NCBI GenBank assembly: GCA_031272305.1 | Contig: JAISUA010000165.1 | Span: 1-10,109, forward strand | DNA from: Clostridioides sp. | GTDB lineage: Bacteria; Bacillota; Clostridia; Peptostreptococcales; Peptostreptococcaceae | Length of the DNA stretch: 10,109 nt | Direction: 5' to 3' | In this document: piece after piece, positions 1 to 7,323 of the stretch | Position numbering within the stretch: position 1 is the first letter of the stretch | Layout of the letters: each line of letters begins with the position of its first letter | Made by a program: the position numbers and the translations under genes | Notes under the pieces: model-generated | What the model was told of the DNA's origin: nothing | The model's input: the letters and a program-made list of their open reading frames with translations, nothing else | Databases searched by the model: none

Positions 1-5
1 ATAAA

Positions 6-11
6 CCTCCT
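6..11 (-). promoter_or_regulatory. Ribosome-binding site of a gene beginning just left of the window
   Basis: On the minus strand this is a full AGGAGG Shine-Dalgarno sequence. It is followed by TTTAT to the edge of the window, so the start codon of the next minus-strand gene must lie at or just beyond position 1. Nothing of that gene is visible. The sequence matches the strong sites used by genes elsewhere in this window. Confidence 0.7.
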
Positions 12-202
12 GAACAAATAAACTCTTTCTTTTTTTATTACAATGCAAATTATTTTTTAAATTTTGCAAGTTTCATTTTGAATCTTTCATTTATGTTATT
101 TATATTATATAATCAAAACTATAAATTTGCACTATATTTTTTTCTATTTTTAAAAGTTTTTTATTTTTAAAGTATTATTGGCATTTTTAGAGTATTAATC
201 AA

Positions 203-241
203 AATAAAATTAAGCAAAAAATATTTTTACTTAATTTTATT
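203..241 (-). terminator. Probable terminator of the ABC exporter operon (AT-only hairpin)
   Basis: A 12-base perfect inverted repeat (203-214 with 230-241) continues, past one c/a mismatch, into five A-T pairs (216-220 with 224-228) and closes on a 3-base loop. Read on the minus strand, the 3' arm is T-rich and runs into TTTTG. The position, about 90 bases beyond the exporter stop, suits an intrinsic terminator. The stem has only one G-C pair, so strength is uncertain. Confidence 0.45.
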
Positions 242-291
242 AACGATATTTTTATTTTTATTTTTTCGACATTAGTTGAGAAAATAATTTT

Positions 292-318
292 ATGAATTTT
301 TTTTTAAAAAAAATTCAT
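292..318. terminator. AT-only hairpin immediately after the ABC exporter stop
   Basis: The plus strand reads ATGAA, nine T, eight A, then TTCAT, a near-perfect palindrome with about 11 base pairs and a tiny loop. It lies 12 bases past the stop codon of the last ABC gene. It could slow or end transcription together with the stronger hairpin at 203-241. Its only G-C pair is in the outer arm, and the following T-tract on the minus strand is poor. Confidence 0.35.
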
Positions 319-329
319 TTTAATTTAAA

Positions 330-2255
330 TTACAGAATATTCGTTTCAAATTGTGAATAATACAAATTCGCATAAAATCCCTTTTGATTCAACAGTTCCT
401 CATGAGTTCCTTGCTCAATTATATTTCCATTATTCATCACCAAAATCAGATCCGCATTTACAATAGTTGAAAGTCTATGAGCTATTACAAAACTTGTCCT
501 ACCATAAAGTATTTTTTTCATAGCATCTTGCAACATTTTCTCAAGTCTTGTGTCTACAGAACTTGTTGCTTCATCTAGTATTAAGATTTTTGGATTTACA
601 AGAAAGGCTCTTGCAATCGTTAGAAGTTGTTTTTCTCCTGCAGAAATATTATTCGCTTCTTCATTTATGATTGTATCGTATCCATTCGGCAAACTTCGAA
701 TAAATTTATCTATATTTGCATTTTTTGCTGCTGTCATAACTTCTTCTCTACTTGCATCTTCTTTTCCATAAGCTATGTTTTCATAGATACTTCCTTTGAA
801 AAGCCATGTATCTTGAAGTACCATTCCAAACATTGAACGAAGTTCTTCTTTTCTGATTTTTTTAGTATCTATTCCTGAAATTTTAATTTTTCCAGAATTT
901 ATTTCATAAAATCTCATAAGAAGATTTATAAGCGTTGTTTTTCCTGCACCTGTAGGTCCTACAATTGCAACCATTTGTCCTGATTTTATCTTTGCAGATA
1001 TATTTTTTAAAGTGTCTTTTTTCTGATTTTCGGTTTTATCTATATTTATTACATCTTCTTCTATTTCAATATTTTTGAGTTCGTTATCATATGAGAAAAC
1101 CACATTTTCAAACTCTACATCTGAACCAAGTTCTGAAACTTCTACGATTGATTTTTCTTCTTCATCCATCTCTTCTTCACACAATACTTCTGCGATTCTT
1201 ATAGATGCTGCATAAGCAGACTGCATAACGTTTGAAAGTTGCGTAATTTGGGAAAGAGGTTGATTTACTTGCCAAATATATCTTATAAATGCCTGCAAAT
1301 CTCCTATAACTATTATCCCATTTATAACATTAAAAACTCCTACTCCTGCAACTACTATTATTCCAAAGTAACAAACAATAGAAATAAGAGGATTCATCAA
1401 ACTTGACATAAATTGAGATTTGAAACCATACTCTCTCAGTTTTCCATTCACTATTTTAAACTCATCTACTACATCTTTTTCTTTTCCATATAGTTTGATT
1501 TCCGAAAATCCTGTGTACATTTCTTCTACTTTTGAATTTAATATTCCAAGGAATTTCTGCTGACTATTAAAATATTTTTGAGATTTTTTCACAATATATT
1601 TAGATATTAAATAACTTAATGGAACTATTATTATCGTTATAAGAGCCATTTTGATATTTATAATAAACATCATAATTATCGCAAATGTAAACGTAAGTGC
1701 TCCATTTACAACTTGAACAAAACTCTGTTGCATTGCATTCGACAAAGTATCTACATCATTTGAAATTCTGCTTAAAATATCACCTATTTGATTTTTATCG
1801 AAATAACTTATTGGAAGTCTTCTGATTTTTTGTTCTACAGCTTGTCTCAAATCTCTAACAAAACTTTGTATAGACTTAGTAAGAAGTACAGAACCTGTGT
1901 AAGTAAATATTATTCTAGATAAATATATAATCACAAGAGTTCTTATTATTCCTAGGATAATATCCAAGTGAACCTTTGCACCAATTTTGCCTTCTGATAT
2001 TTCAAGTGCATCTTTCATCAATTGAGTAGTGACCATTCCTTCAAATCTTGGATCTAAAGCATAAAAAACAGTCGCTACAACTATACATAAGACTGAACAT
2101 ATCAATAAAAATAAATATGGTTTTAAAAAAGGAAAAAGCACTTTTAAACCATTTTTCTTAGTTTTTTTTCTGTAGTATTTCTCTACTTTTTTCTTAATAT
2201 TTTTATTTAACTCTTTATAAGAATTTAAATTTGTTTTTTTATTACTTTTACTCAA
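330..2255 (-). CDS. Heterodimeric ABC exporter subunit with the intact catalytic site (BmrD/TM288-like)
   Basis: This type IV ABC half-transporter has a lysine-rich cytoplasmic N-terminus of about 40 residues, six membrane helices (about 40-350) and a C-terminal ATPase domain. The ATPase shows Walker A GPTGAGKTT (433-441), Walker B ILILDE with catalytic Glu562, and the switch His593 in IAHRLSTI. Its signature motif is ISAGEKQ (537-543) in place of LSGGQ. That pattern belongs to the consensus-site subunit of heterodimeric exporters, and the partner is the gene just upstream. Known relatives export drugs or lipid-like compounds; the substrate here is unknown. About 20 mostly acidic residues (near 389-413) are inserted between the FSY aromatic strand and Walker A. 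Start choice: AGGAGG at 2265-2270 sits 9 bases before TTG at 2255 but only 3 before another in-frame TTG at 2261, so the nearer start is less likely. The gene overlaps its partner by 8 bases, which favours coupled translation. Confidence 0.93.
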   Translation of the reverse strand: MSKSNKKTNLNSYKELNKNIKKKVEKYYRKKTKKNGLKVLFPFLKPYLFLLICSVLCIVVATVFYALDPRFEGMVTTQLMKDALEISEGKIGAKVHLDIILGIIRTLVIIYLSRIIFTYTGSVLLTKSIQSFVRDLRQAVEQKIRRLPISYFDKNQIGDILSRISNDVDTLSNAMQQSFVQVVNGALTFTFAIIMMFIINIKMALITIIIVPLSYLISKYIVKKSQKYFNSQQKFLGILNSKVEEMYTGFSEIKLYGKEKDVVDEFKIVNGKLREYGFKSQFMSSLMNPLISIVCYFGIIVVAGVGVFNVINGIIVIGDLQAFIRYIWQVNQPLSQITQLSNVMQSAYAASIRIAEVLCEEEMDEEEKSIVEVSELGSDVEFENVVFSYDNELKNIEIEEDVINIDKTENQKKDTLKNISAKIKSGQMVAIVGPTGAGKTTLINLLMRFYEINSGKIKISGIDTKKIRKEELRSMFGMVLQDTWLFKGSIYENIAYGKEDASREEVMTAAKNANIDKFIRSLPNGYDTIINEEANNISAGEKQLLTIARAFLVNPKILILDEATSSVDTRLEKMLQDAMKKILYGRTSFVIAHRLSTIVNADLILVMNNGNIIEQGTHEELLNQKGFYANLYYSQFETNIL

Positions 2256-4029
2256 TTTCAAATTCCTCCTCTCTCATCTGAGATGTAACTATTTCACGAT
2301 AAAGAGAAGATTTTTGCAACAAATCTTTATGTTTACCTTCAGCTTTTATCTCTCCACTTTCAATTACTATTATCTTGTCCGAATCTTTTATAGAACTTAT
2401 TCTCTGTGCTACAGTCAACACTGCACAATCTTTCAATTCTTCTTTTAATCTTTTTCTAATCACAGCATCTGTTTTATAATCTAAAGCTGAAAAACTATCA
2501 TCAAAAATATATATTTCTGATTTTTTCGCCAAAGCTCTTGCAATGGAAATTCGTTGCTTTTGTCCTCCAGATAAATTTGTGCCTCCTTCACTCAATTTAA
2601 AATCAAAATTTTCTTCTTTTCTATTTATAAAATCATAAGCTTGAGATGCTTTAGCGAAATATTCCAATTCTTTATCTGTTGCATTTTTATTTCCAAATTT
2701 AAGATTTTCTCTTATTGTTCCAGAAAAAAGTCTTGATTTTTGAGGAACAAATGAAATTTTCTGACGCAATTTTTTAAGATTATATTCTCTCACATCTTTT
2801 CCGTTTATTTTTACTGAGCCTCTTGTAACATCGTACAATCTAGGAATTAAATTGACTATAGAAGTTTTCCCACTTCCTGTACTTCCAATGATAGCAACTC
2901 TCTCTCCTTTTTTCACTGTGAATGATATATTTTTTAAGATTTCTTTGTCACTTCCAAAATAAGAAAAACATACATTCTCAAATTCTATAATATTTTCATT
3001 TTCCGAAGTTTTTTTATTTGAATCATTATCATTGTTTCTATATGTCTTTTCAAAAATATTTTTTTCTTCAAATGAATCTACTATTTTTGGTTCTTCTTTA
3101 AATATTTCATCTATTCTCTTAGCAGAAATAGCTGCTTTTGGATACATTACAAACACCATAGAAAACAACATTATAGAGAACATAGCATGAAATAAATATT
3201 CTAAGAAAGCTACAATCTGACCAATTTGTATTCCTTGATAACCTACCTTCACGCTAGAAATATACAAAACTATAGCTACTGCAGCATCTAATATAAGCAA
3301 AAATGATGGTTGAGTAGCTGACATAATCATAAATAATTTTTTAGAAAGTCTTGTATAATCTTGATTTGTTTCGTGAAATCTCTTCGATTCATAATCATCT
3401 TTTCTAAAAGCTCTTATTACTCTTATTCCTGTTATATTCTCTCTTAAAATTCTATTTAATTTATCAAGACTCAACTGTTGTCTTTCAGAAATTTTACCTG
3501 TTACAATTGCAATGACATATACTCCTAAAATTATCAGTGGAATTGTACACATAATCACAAACGAAAGTTGTATATCTATTACAATCGTCATAATTATACT
3601 GACCAAAAACATCACTGGAGTAACCATCGCTGTTCTAAGTAGGACATTAGTAAATAATTGGAGCTGATATACGTCGTTTGTCGTTCTTACAATCATAGTA
3701 GACACACCAAATTTATCATATTCAACATGAGAAAATTCTTGCGATTTCTCAAATATATCATTTCTTATGTCCATAGCCACTCCAGTAGATACTTTTGAAG
3801 AACAATATCCTAAAAGCATACTTCCTATGCCTCCAAAAATTGAGATTCCAATCATAACTATAAGTGCATTTATTACATATCTTGTATCATTTTTTATAAT
3901 TCCATTGTCTATAATTAACGACATCACAGTCGGAATTCCAAGTTCAACAAGAGCAAAACTAAGTGCACCTGCAAAACTTAGCATAATTTGAATTTTGTAT
4001 TTGTACAAATATTTTAGCATTAATTTCAC
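2248..4029 (-). CDS. Heterodimeric ABC exporter subunit with the degenerate catalytic site (BmrC/TM287-like)
   Basis: This 593-residue ABC half-transporter has a transmembrane domain of six helices (about 12-300), an Asn/Lys/Glu-rich linker (about 320-347) and an ATPase domain. Motifs are Walker A GSTGSGKTS (382-390), a perfect signature LSGGQKQR (486-493), Walker B IYIFDD (506-511) with Asp511 where the catalytic Glu should be, and Gln542 in VAQRISSI where the switch His should be. Asp-for-Glu and Gln-for-His are the known marks of the non-hydrolysing site in heterodimeric exporters such as TM287/288. Its intact LSGGQ would complete the active site of the partner encoded next. The start is GTG at 4029, supported by AAGGGG at 4039-4044 with 9-base spacing; the ATG three codons further in would be 18 bases away. 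It follows the CDF gene after 45 bases, so it is probably part of the same transcript. Confidence 0.93.
   Translation of the reverse strand: MKLMLKYLYKYKIQIMLSFAGALSFALVELGIPTVMSLIIDNGIIKNDTRYVINALIVMIGISIFGGIGSMLLGYCSSKVSTGVAMDIRNDIFEKSQEFSHVEYDKFGVSTMIVRTTNDVYQLQLFTNVLLRTAMVTPVMFLVSIIMTIVIDIQLSFVIMCTIPLIILGVYVIAIVTGKISERQQLSLDKLNRILRENITGIRVIRAFRKDDYESKRFHETNQDYTRLSKKLFMIMSATQPSFLLILDAAVAIVLYISSVKVGYQGIQIGQIVAFLEYLFHAMFSIMLFSMVFVMYPKAAISAKRIDEIFKEEPKIVDSFEEKNIFEKTYRNNDNDSNKKTSENENIIEFENVCFSYFGSDKEILKNISFTVKKGERVAIIGSTGSGKTSIVNLIPRLYDVTRGSVKINGKDVREYNLKKLRQKISFVPQKSRLFSGTIRENLKFGNKNATDKELEYFAKASQAYDFINRKEENFDFKLSEGGTNLSGGQKQRISIARALAKKSEIYIFDDSFSALDYKTDAVIRKRLKEELKDCAVLTVAQRISSIKDSDKIIVIESGEIKAEGKHKDLLQKSSLYREIVTSQMREEEFEIE
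2265..2270 (-). promoter_or_regulatory. Shine-Dalgarno inside the upstream ABC gene that decides the TTG start
   Basis: The minus strand reads AGGAGG within the last Glu codons of the preceding ABC subunit. Spacing to the TTG at 2255 is 9 bases and to the TTG at 2261 is 3 bases, so the downstream TTG is the better start. The upstream gene ends in the overlap TTGAGTAA, an arrangement typical of translational coupling that would keep the two exporter subunits equimolar. Confidence 0.65.
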
Positions 4030-4074
4030 TTCTAAATTCCCCTTTGTTTTTCTTTAGTTTCTTTAATTAATCTT

Positions 4075-5253
4075 TTACGAATACATCCTATCTACATTTA
4101 TTATACATTCATATTCTTCATATATACCCTTTACTAAGTTATTTATATCATCTCGGATTTTTTCTTCATCCATACTTTTATCCAATAAAGAAAAATCCAC
4201 TACCACATCGAATATAAGATTTTTTCTTTTACCTTTTCCTACTATTCTAAAATCATGAATAGAAATTACATAATTTTTTTGCTTAAGTAGTTCCCAAATT
4301 TCTTCTTTAGTAGAATTTACTTCGCTGTCTTCTACATTCAATGGATCCATATGAATAACTAAACTAATATTTAACTTTTGAGATAATTCTCTCTCTGCAA
4401 GATCGATTATTTCATGCAAATAAATAATATCAACATTTGCTGGAACTTCAGCGTGAATAGATGCTATCACTCTTCCTACTCCATAATTATGGATAATAAG
4501 ATCGTGCACTCCCATTATTTTGTTATAAGACATCACTCCTTCTTGAATTTTTTTCACCAAGTCTGGATCTGGAGATTCTCCCAAAAGTGAGTCCACTGTT
4601 TTTTTGACAAGCAAGAAGCCTTGATAGAAAATCACTACAGAAATTATCAGACCTACAATACTATCAATAGGAAATTGAGTGAAATTTGAAAGTAAAAACG
4701 ATAATGTAACACAACTAGATGTGAATACGTCGCCAAGTGCATCCATAGACGATGCTTCAAGTGCTGTAGATTTTATTTTCAAACCTACATATTTGTTAAA
4801 TCTAGAAAGCCAAAACTTAACAGCAATCGATACTAACAAAATTACAAATGGTATAATATTAAATTTTACTTCGACTGGATTTATCAATCTTTGAAATGAT
4901 GTCTTCATAAATTGTATTCCTACCAGCATTACCAAAAAAGACACTATAAAAGCTGATATATATTCTATCCTTCCATGTCCAAAAGGATGTTCTTTATCTG
5001 GTGGCAAACTCGAAAGATTTATACCTATTATCGTAACTACAGAAGATGCCATATCAGAAAGATTGTTGAATGCATCAGCTGTGACAGAAACACTAGCTGT
5101 GACAAATCCTATGATAAATTTAAATAAAAACAAAAATAAATTAGAAACAATACCTATGATACCAGCAAGTTGACCGTACCTCTTTCTAATATTTTCATCA
5201 TTAATATTTTCGTTGTCTTTTATAAAAAAGTTTATTACTAATTTTGAAATCAA
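4075..5253 (-). CDS. Cation diffusion facilitator (CDF) metal exporter with a duplicated C-terminal domain
   Basis: CDF proteins export divalent metals from the cytoplasm in exchange for protons and work as dimers. Six membrane helices are visible between about 29 and 216. The family motif HPFGHGR is at 89-95. The transport site is formed by TM2 (Asp60, Asn63, Asp67) and TM5 (Asp171, Asp175). The His residues typical of zinc carriers are absent, so Mn or Fe is more likely than Zn; this is inference. At 392 residues it is about 90 longer than a usual CDF. After the first cytoplasmic dimerisation domain (about 220-305) a second, similar-sized alpha/beta segment (about 315-392) follows, probably a tandem repeat of that domain. 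The start is TTG at 5253, with AGGAGG at 5261-5266 and 7-base spacing. The gene lies 39 bases after the peptidase gene and 45 before the ABC pair. Confidence 0.92.
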   Translation of the reverse strand: MISKLVINFFIKDNENINDENIRKRYGQLAGIIGIVSNLFLFLFKFIIGFVTASVSVTADAFNNLSDMASSVVTIIGINLSSLPPDKEHPFGHGRIEYISAFIVSFLVMLVGIQFMKTSFQRLINPVEVKFNIIPFVILLVSIAVKFWLSRFNKYVGLKIKSTALEASSMDALGDVFTSSCVTLSFLLSNFTQFPIDSIVGLIISVVIFYQGFLLVKKTVDSLLGESPDPDLVKKIQEGVMSYNKIMGVHDLIIHNYGVGRVIASIHAEVPANVDIIYLHEIIDLAERELSQKLNISLVIHMDPLNVEDSEVNSTKEEIWELLKQKNYVISIHDFRIVGKGKRKNLIFDVVVDFSLLDKSMDEEKIRDDINNLVKGIYEEYECIINVDRMYS

Positions 5254-5292
5254 GTTATTCCCTCCTAAATGCCAATTTTATTCTAAGTCATA

Positions 5293-5949
5293 TTAAAATG
5301 TGAAATATACGAATCCTCCTCCAAGAACTGTACTATTTACCCACTGCTCAATATCAAGACTTTTTTTGACACCTTGATCAGACACTTCTACTAAAAGTTT
5401 GCCATCTTCACCTTCCAAAATAGCAAATATAGTTACCCAATGCCAGCCAGCAAGATTTTTTAAGCCTCCGTTAGAAAGATTTAAAAATGCAACAGGACAT
5501 CCTTTTGTAAGTCCTTCATAAATAAACTTATATATATCCTCCACACTTTGTCGATTAAATTTATTTATTTTAGAATTGATATTTAAGCAATGTGGTATTA
5601 ATTCAATTCCTCTAGACTTCGTAAATTTACAAGCTCCATCAGTATACAGCGACGTTGTATTCGTTCCCCTTGGAGTTGGTGTTATGAACTGCCATACTTC
5701 GTTCATATGTTTTAGAAAATCTTCTTTCTCAAAAGGAAAATCTGCACTACATAGCTTTCCAAAACCTTGAACTGTATTTGCAAGATATGCAAAAATATTA
5801 GCAGCAGAACATGGACCACATCCACTCATTTTTTGCCATTCGTCTACAAACCACTGCTGATTTGAACCAAATTCTATACAAGAATTTGTTTTTATGTTCA
5901 ATATATCTTGATTTAAACTAATAATAATTTTTTTGCTATTCTCATTCAT
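5293..5949 (-). CDS. Unassigned papain-like (C39-like) cysteine peptidase domain protein
   Basis: This 218-residue protein matches no named gene I recognise. It shows the layout of a papain-fold peptidase: SGCGPCSAAN with candidate nucleophile Cys44, GWHWVTI with candidate His170, and VEVSDQG with candidate Asp191. Gln39 or Gln31/32 could form the oxyanion hole. The order and spacing fit the Peptidase_C39_2/BtrH-like group. There is no signal peptide or membrane helix, so it should be cytosolic. C39 domains often process exported peptides, but there they are usually fused to an ABC exporter; this one is free-standing and the nearby ABC pair lacks such a domain. It might instead be a transferase or amidase of the same fold. 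The start is ATG with AAGGGA at 5958-5963 (8-base spacing). Its start region is triplicated upstream (see the 50-base repeat). It lies 39 bases before the CDF gene, presumably in one operon. Confidence 0.75.
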   Translation of the reverse strand: MNENSKKIIISLNQDILNIKTNSCIEFGSNQQWFVDEWQKMSGCGPCSAANIFAYLANTVQGFGKLCSADFPFEKEDFLKHMNEVWQFITPTPRGTNTTSLYTDGACKFTKSRGIELIPHCLNINSKINKFNRQSVEDIYKFIYEGLTKGCPVAFLNLSNGGLKNLAGWHWVTIFAILEGEDGKLLVEVSDQGVKKSLDIEQWVNSTVLGGGFVYFTF

Positions 5950-6065
5950 AATAACAATCCCTTTATGCTAATAATAATTTTTTTGCTATTCTCATTCATA
6001 ATAACAATTTCTTTATGCTAATAATAATTTTTTGTTATTTTCATTCATAATAACAATTCATTTAT
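5918..6065. repeat. Three tandem copies of a 50-base unit covering a gene start
   Basis: The copies are 5918-5967, 5968-6017 and 6018-6065. Copies 1 and 2 differ at only two bases, both in the ribosome-binding site. Copy 3 is one base shorter with several changes. On the minus strand each unit holds a leader, the sequence TTGTTATTATGAATGA and about ten codons of the peptidase N-terminus. Only copy 1 has a good Shine-Dalgarno (AAAGGGA); copy 2 has AAAGAAA and copy 3 AAATGAA. Copy 3 runs into the stop codon of the aldo/keto reductase. Removing the two extra units would leave that gene only 13 bases from the peptidase start, so the array probably grew by slippage inside a once tight junction. 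Confidence 0.93.
5946..5999 (-). other. Possible 17-codon leader ORF overlapping the peptidase start by ATGA
   Basis: Copy 2 of the 50-base repeat supplies an ATG at 5999 that opens a 17-codon frame. It begins like the peptidase (MNENSKKIIIS), then shifts to IKGLLL and stops at TGA (5946-5948), overlapping the real ATG in ATGA. The upstream sequence AAAGAAA is a poor ribosome-binding site, so translation is doubtful. A similar 11-codon frame (6048 down to 6013) arises from copy 3. These may be passive products of the duplication. Confidence 0.25.
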
Positions 6066-7216
6066 TTTTCAAATAAATTTTTTACATTTTCAAGCTCTTT
6101 TCTTATTTCAATATGTTGAGGACATTGTTTCTCGCAAAGTCCACATTTTATACAATTTGATGCCTTTTCCTTCGAATCCAGTCTTGAATACATTGTATTC
6201 TCACCAAACATAAAATAGTCATTGTAGATACTAAAAATATCAGGAATCACAACTCCTCGTGGACATGGCATACAGTATCCACAACCAGTACAACCTACTT
6301 TCACTTTTTGTAAATAAATATCTCTAGCCTTTTCAACTGTTTTTATCTCCTCATCTGAAAAGGATTCTGATTGTGACATACTTGCAATTTTAATATTTTC
6401 ATCTATTTGCTCCAAAGCATTCATTCCACTTAATACACAACTCACTTCTTTTCTATTCCAAATCCATCTAAGTGCCCATTCTTGTGGAGTCCTTGTAATT
6501 TTATGAATATCATTTGCCTTTTCAAATATATCTTTTACTTCATTAGGCAAATTATTTACAAGTTTTCCTCCGCGAAGAGGTTCCATAATTGTTATTCCTA
6601 ATCCTTTTGAATAGGCATACTCAATAGCTTCAGTTCCACCTTGAAAATTCTCATCGATATAATTATATTGAATTTGACAGAATGACCAGTCATAAGCATC
6701 TACTATCTCTTTGAAAATATCTATATAATCATGAAACGAAAATCCTGCATATTTTATTCTTCCATCTTTTATTGCACTATCTAAAAATTCTCTCACTCCA
6801 AGATTTTTTAGATTTTTCCACTTATCTCTATCAAGAGTATGTACAAGATAAAAATCTATCTGATCAATTCCTAAACGTTCTAATTGCTCATTTAGATATT
6901 TATCCATATCCTCTCTACTCTTGATAAGCCAACTTGGAAGTTTAGTTGCTACATTTACTTTTTCCCTGTATCCATCTTTCAATACTTTTGCTAAAAATGG
7001 CTCACTATAACCAGCAGGATTTTTTCCATCATTGTGATAAGGATATGCAGTATCTATATAATTTACTCCATTATCAATTGCATATCTTATTAATTTAATA
7101 GCTTTTTCTTCATCTATTTTACTTGCATCTCCACTTTCTAAAAGAGGCAATCTCATACATCCATATCCTAAAATAGACACTTTTTCATTTGTTTTTCCAA
7201 AATTTCTGTATAACAT
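6062..7216 (-). CDS. Aldo/keto reductase with a C-terminal two-cluster 4Fe-4S domain
   Basis: The first 300 or so residues form an NAD(P)H-dependent aldo/keto reductase barrel. It opens with GYGCMRLPL and shows the catalytic tetrad Asp55 (YIDTAYPY), Tyr60, Lys92 (ATKLP) and His126 (YLVHTLD). The C-terminus carries two ferredoxin-type Cys sets: 309, 312, 315 and 318 in CTGCGYCMPCP, and 355, 358, 361 and 365 in CIKCGLCEKQCP. The eight cysteines can bind two 4Fe-4S clusters and probably pass electrons to or from the barrel. This fused form is common in strict anaerobes, and its substrates are mostly unknown. It is cytosolic; length (384) is normal. The start is ATG with GGAGG at 7225-7229 and 8-base spacing; another ATG 4 bases upstream is out of frame. 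It follows the rhodanese gene after a 107-base gap and precedes the peptidase gene. Confidence 0.93.
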   Translation of the reverse strand: MLYRNFGKTNEKVSILGYGCMRLPLLESGDASKIDEEKAIKLIRYAIDNGVNYIDTAYPYHNDGKNPAGYSEPFLAKVLKDGYREKVNVATKLPSWLIKSREDMDKYLNEQLERLGIDQIDFYLVHTLDRDKWKNLKNLGVREFLDSAIKDGRIKYAGFSFHDYIDIFKEIVDAYDWSFCQIQYNYIDENFQGGTEAIEYAYSKGLGITIMEPLRGGKLVNNLPNEVKDIFEKANDIHKITRTPQEWALRWIWNRKEVSCVLSGMNALEQIDENIKIASMSQSESFSDEEIKTVEKARDIYLQKVKVGCTGCGYCMPCPRGVVIPDIFSIYNDYFMFGENTMYSRLDSKEKASNCIKCGLCEKQCPQHIEIRKELENVKNLFEK

Positions 7217-7284
7217 TCATCCTTCCTCCATTTATATAAATTTTATTCTACAATGAACTAAATTTTATTTTAACTATAATTTAT

Positions 7285-7290
7285 ATTATA
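7285..7290 (-). promoter_or_regulatory. Candidate -10 box for the aldo/keto reductase gene
   Basis: The minus strand holds a perfect TATAAT about 70 bases before the start codon, in the 107-base gap after the rhodanese gene. A TTGTAA sits 20 bases upstream of it, a spacing too long for an ordinary sigma-A promoter though tolerated at MerR-type promoters. No clear operator palindrome lies in the spacer. The DNA is so AT-rich that chance matches are likely. Confidence 0.3.
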
Positions 7291-7323
7291 CCTTATAACC
7301 GTGATTTAAATTACAAAATTTAT

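Larger units (their letters stand above)
1..329. other. Intergenic region downstream of the ABC operon and upstream of an off-window gene
   Basis: No coding potential is visible on either strand. The region is almost entirely A and T and holds two AT-only hairpins (203-241 and 292-318) just past the ABC exporter stop. Nearer the left edge it probably holds the minus-strand promoter of the next gene: a perfect TATAAT hexamer lies at 104-109 on the minus strand, but no convincing -35 box sits 16-18 bases upstream, so the promoter call is weak. Confidence 0.6.

Noticed and set aside
550..836. Two overlapping plus-strand frames of about 70 codons
   Set aside because: They lie opposite the conserved ATPase domain of the ABC subunit, have no ribosome-binding site and resemble no protein family.
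3767..3991. Plus-strand frame of 74 codons
   Set aside because: It is the antisense shadow of the membrane domain of the other ABC subunit; its hydrophobic composition follows from that.
4679..4894. Plus-strand frame of 71 codons
   Set aside because: It is antisense to the CDF membrane helices, with no supporting ribosome-binding site.
4029..5293. Bacteriocin maturation and export system built from the peptidase and ABC pair
   Set aside because: No precursor peptide, double-Gly leader or immunity gene is visible, and the ABC pair is of the multidrug heterodimer type without a peptidase domain.
5576..5770. Plus-strand frame of 64 codons
   Set aside because: It is antisense to the peptidase gene, and the peptidase frame carries clear motifs.
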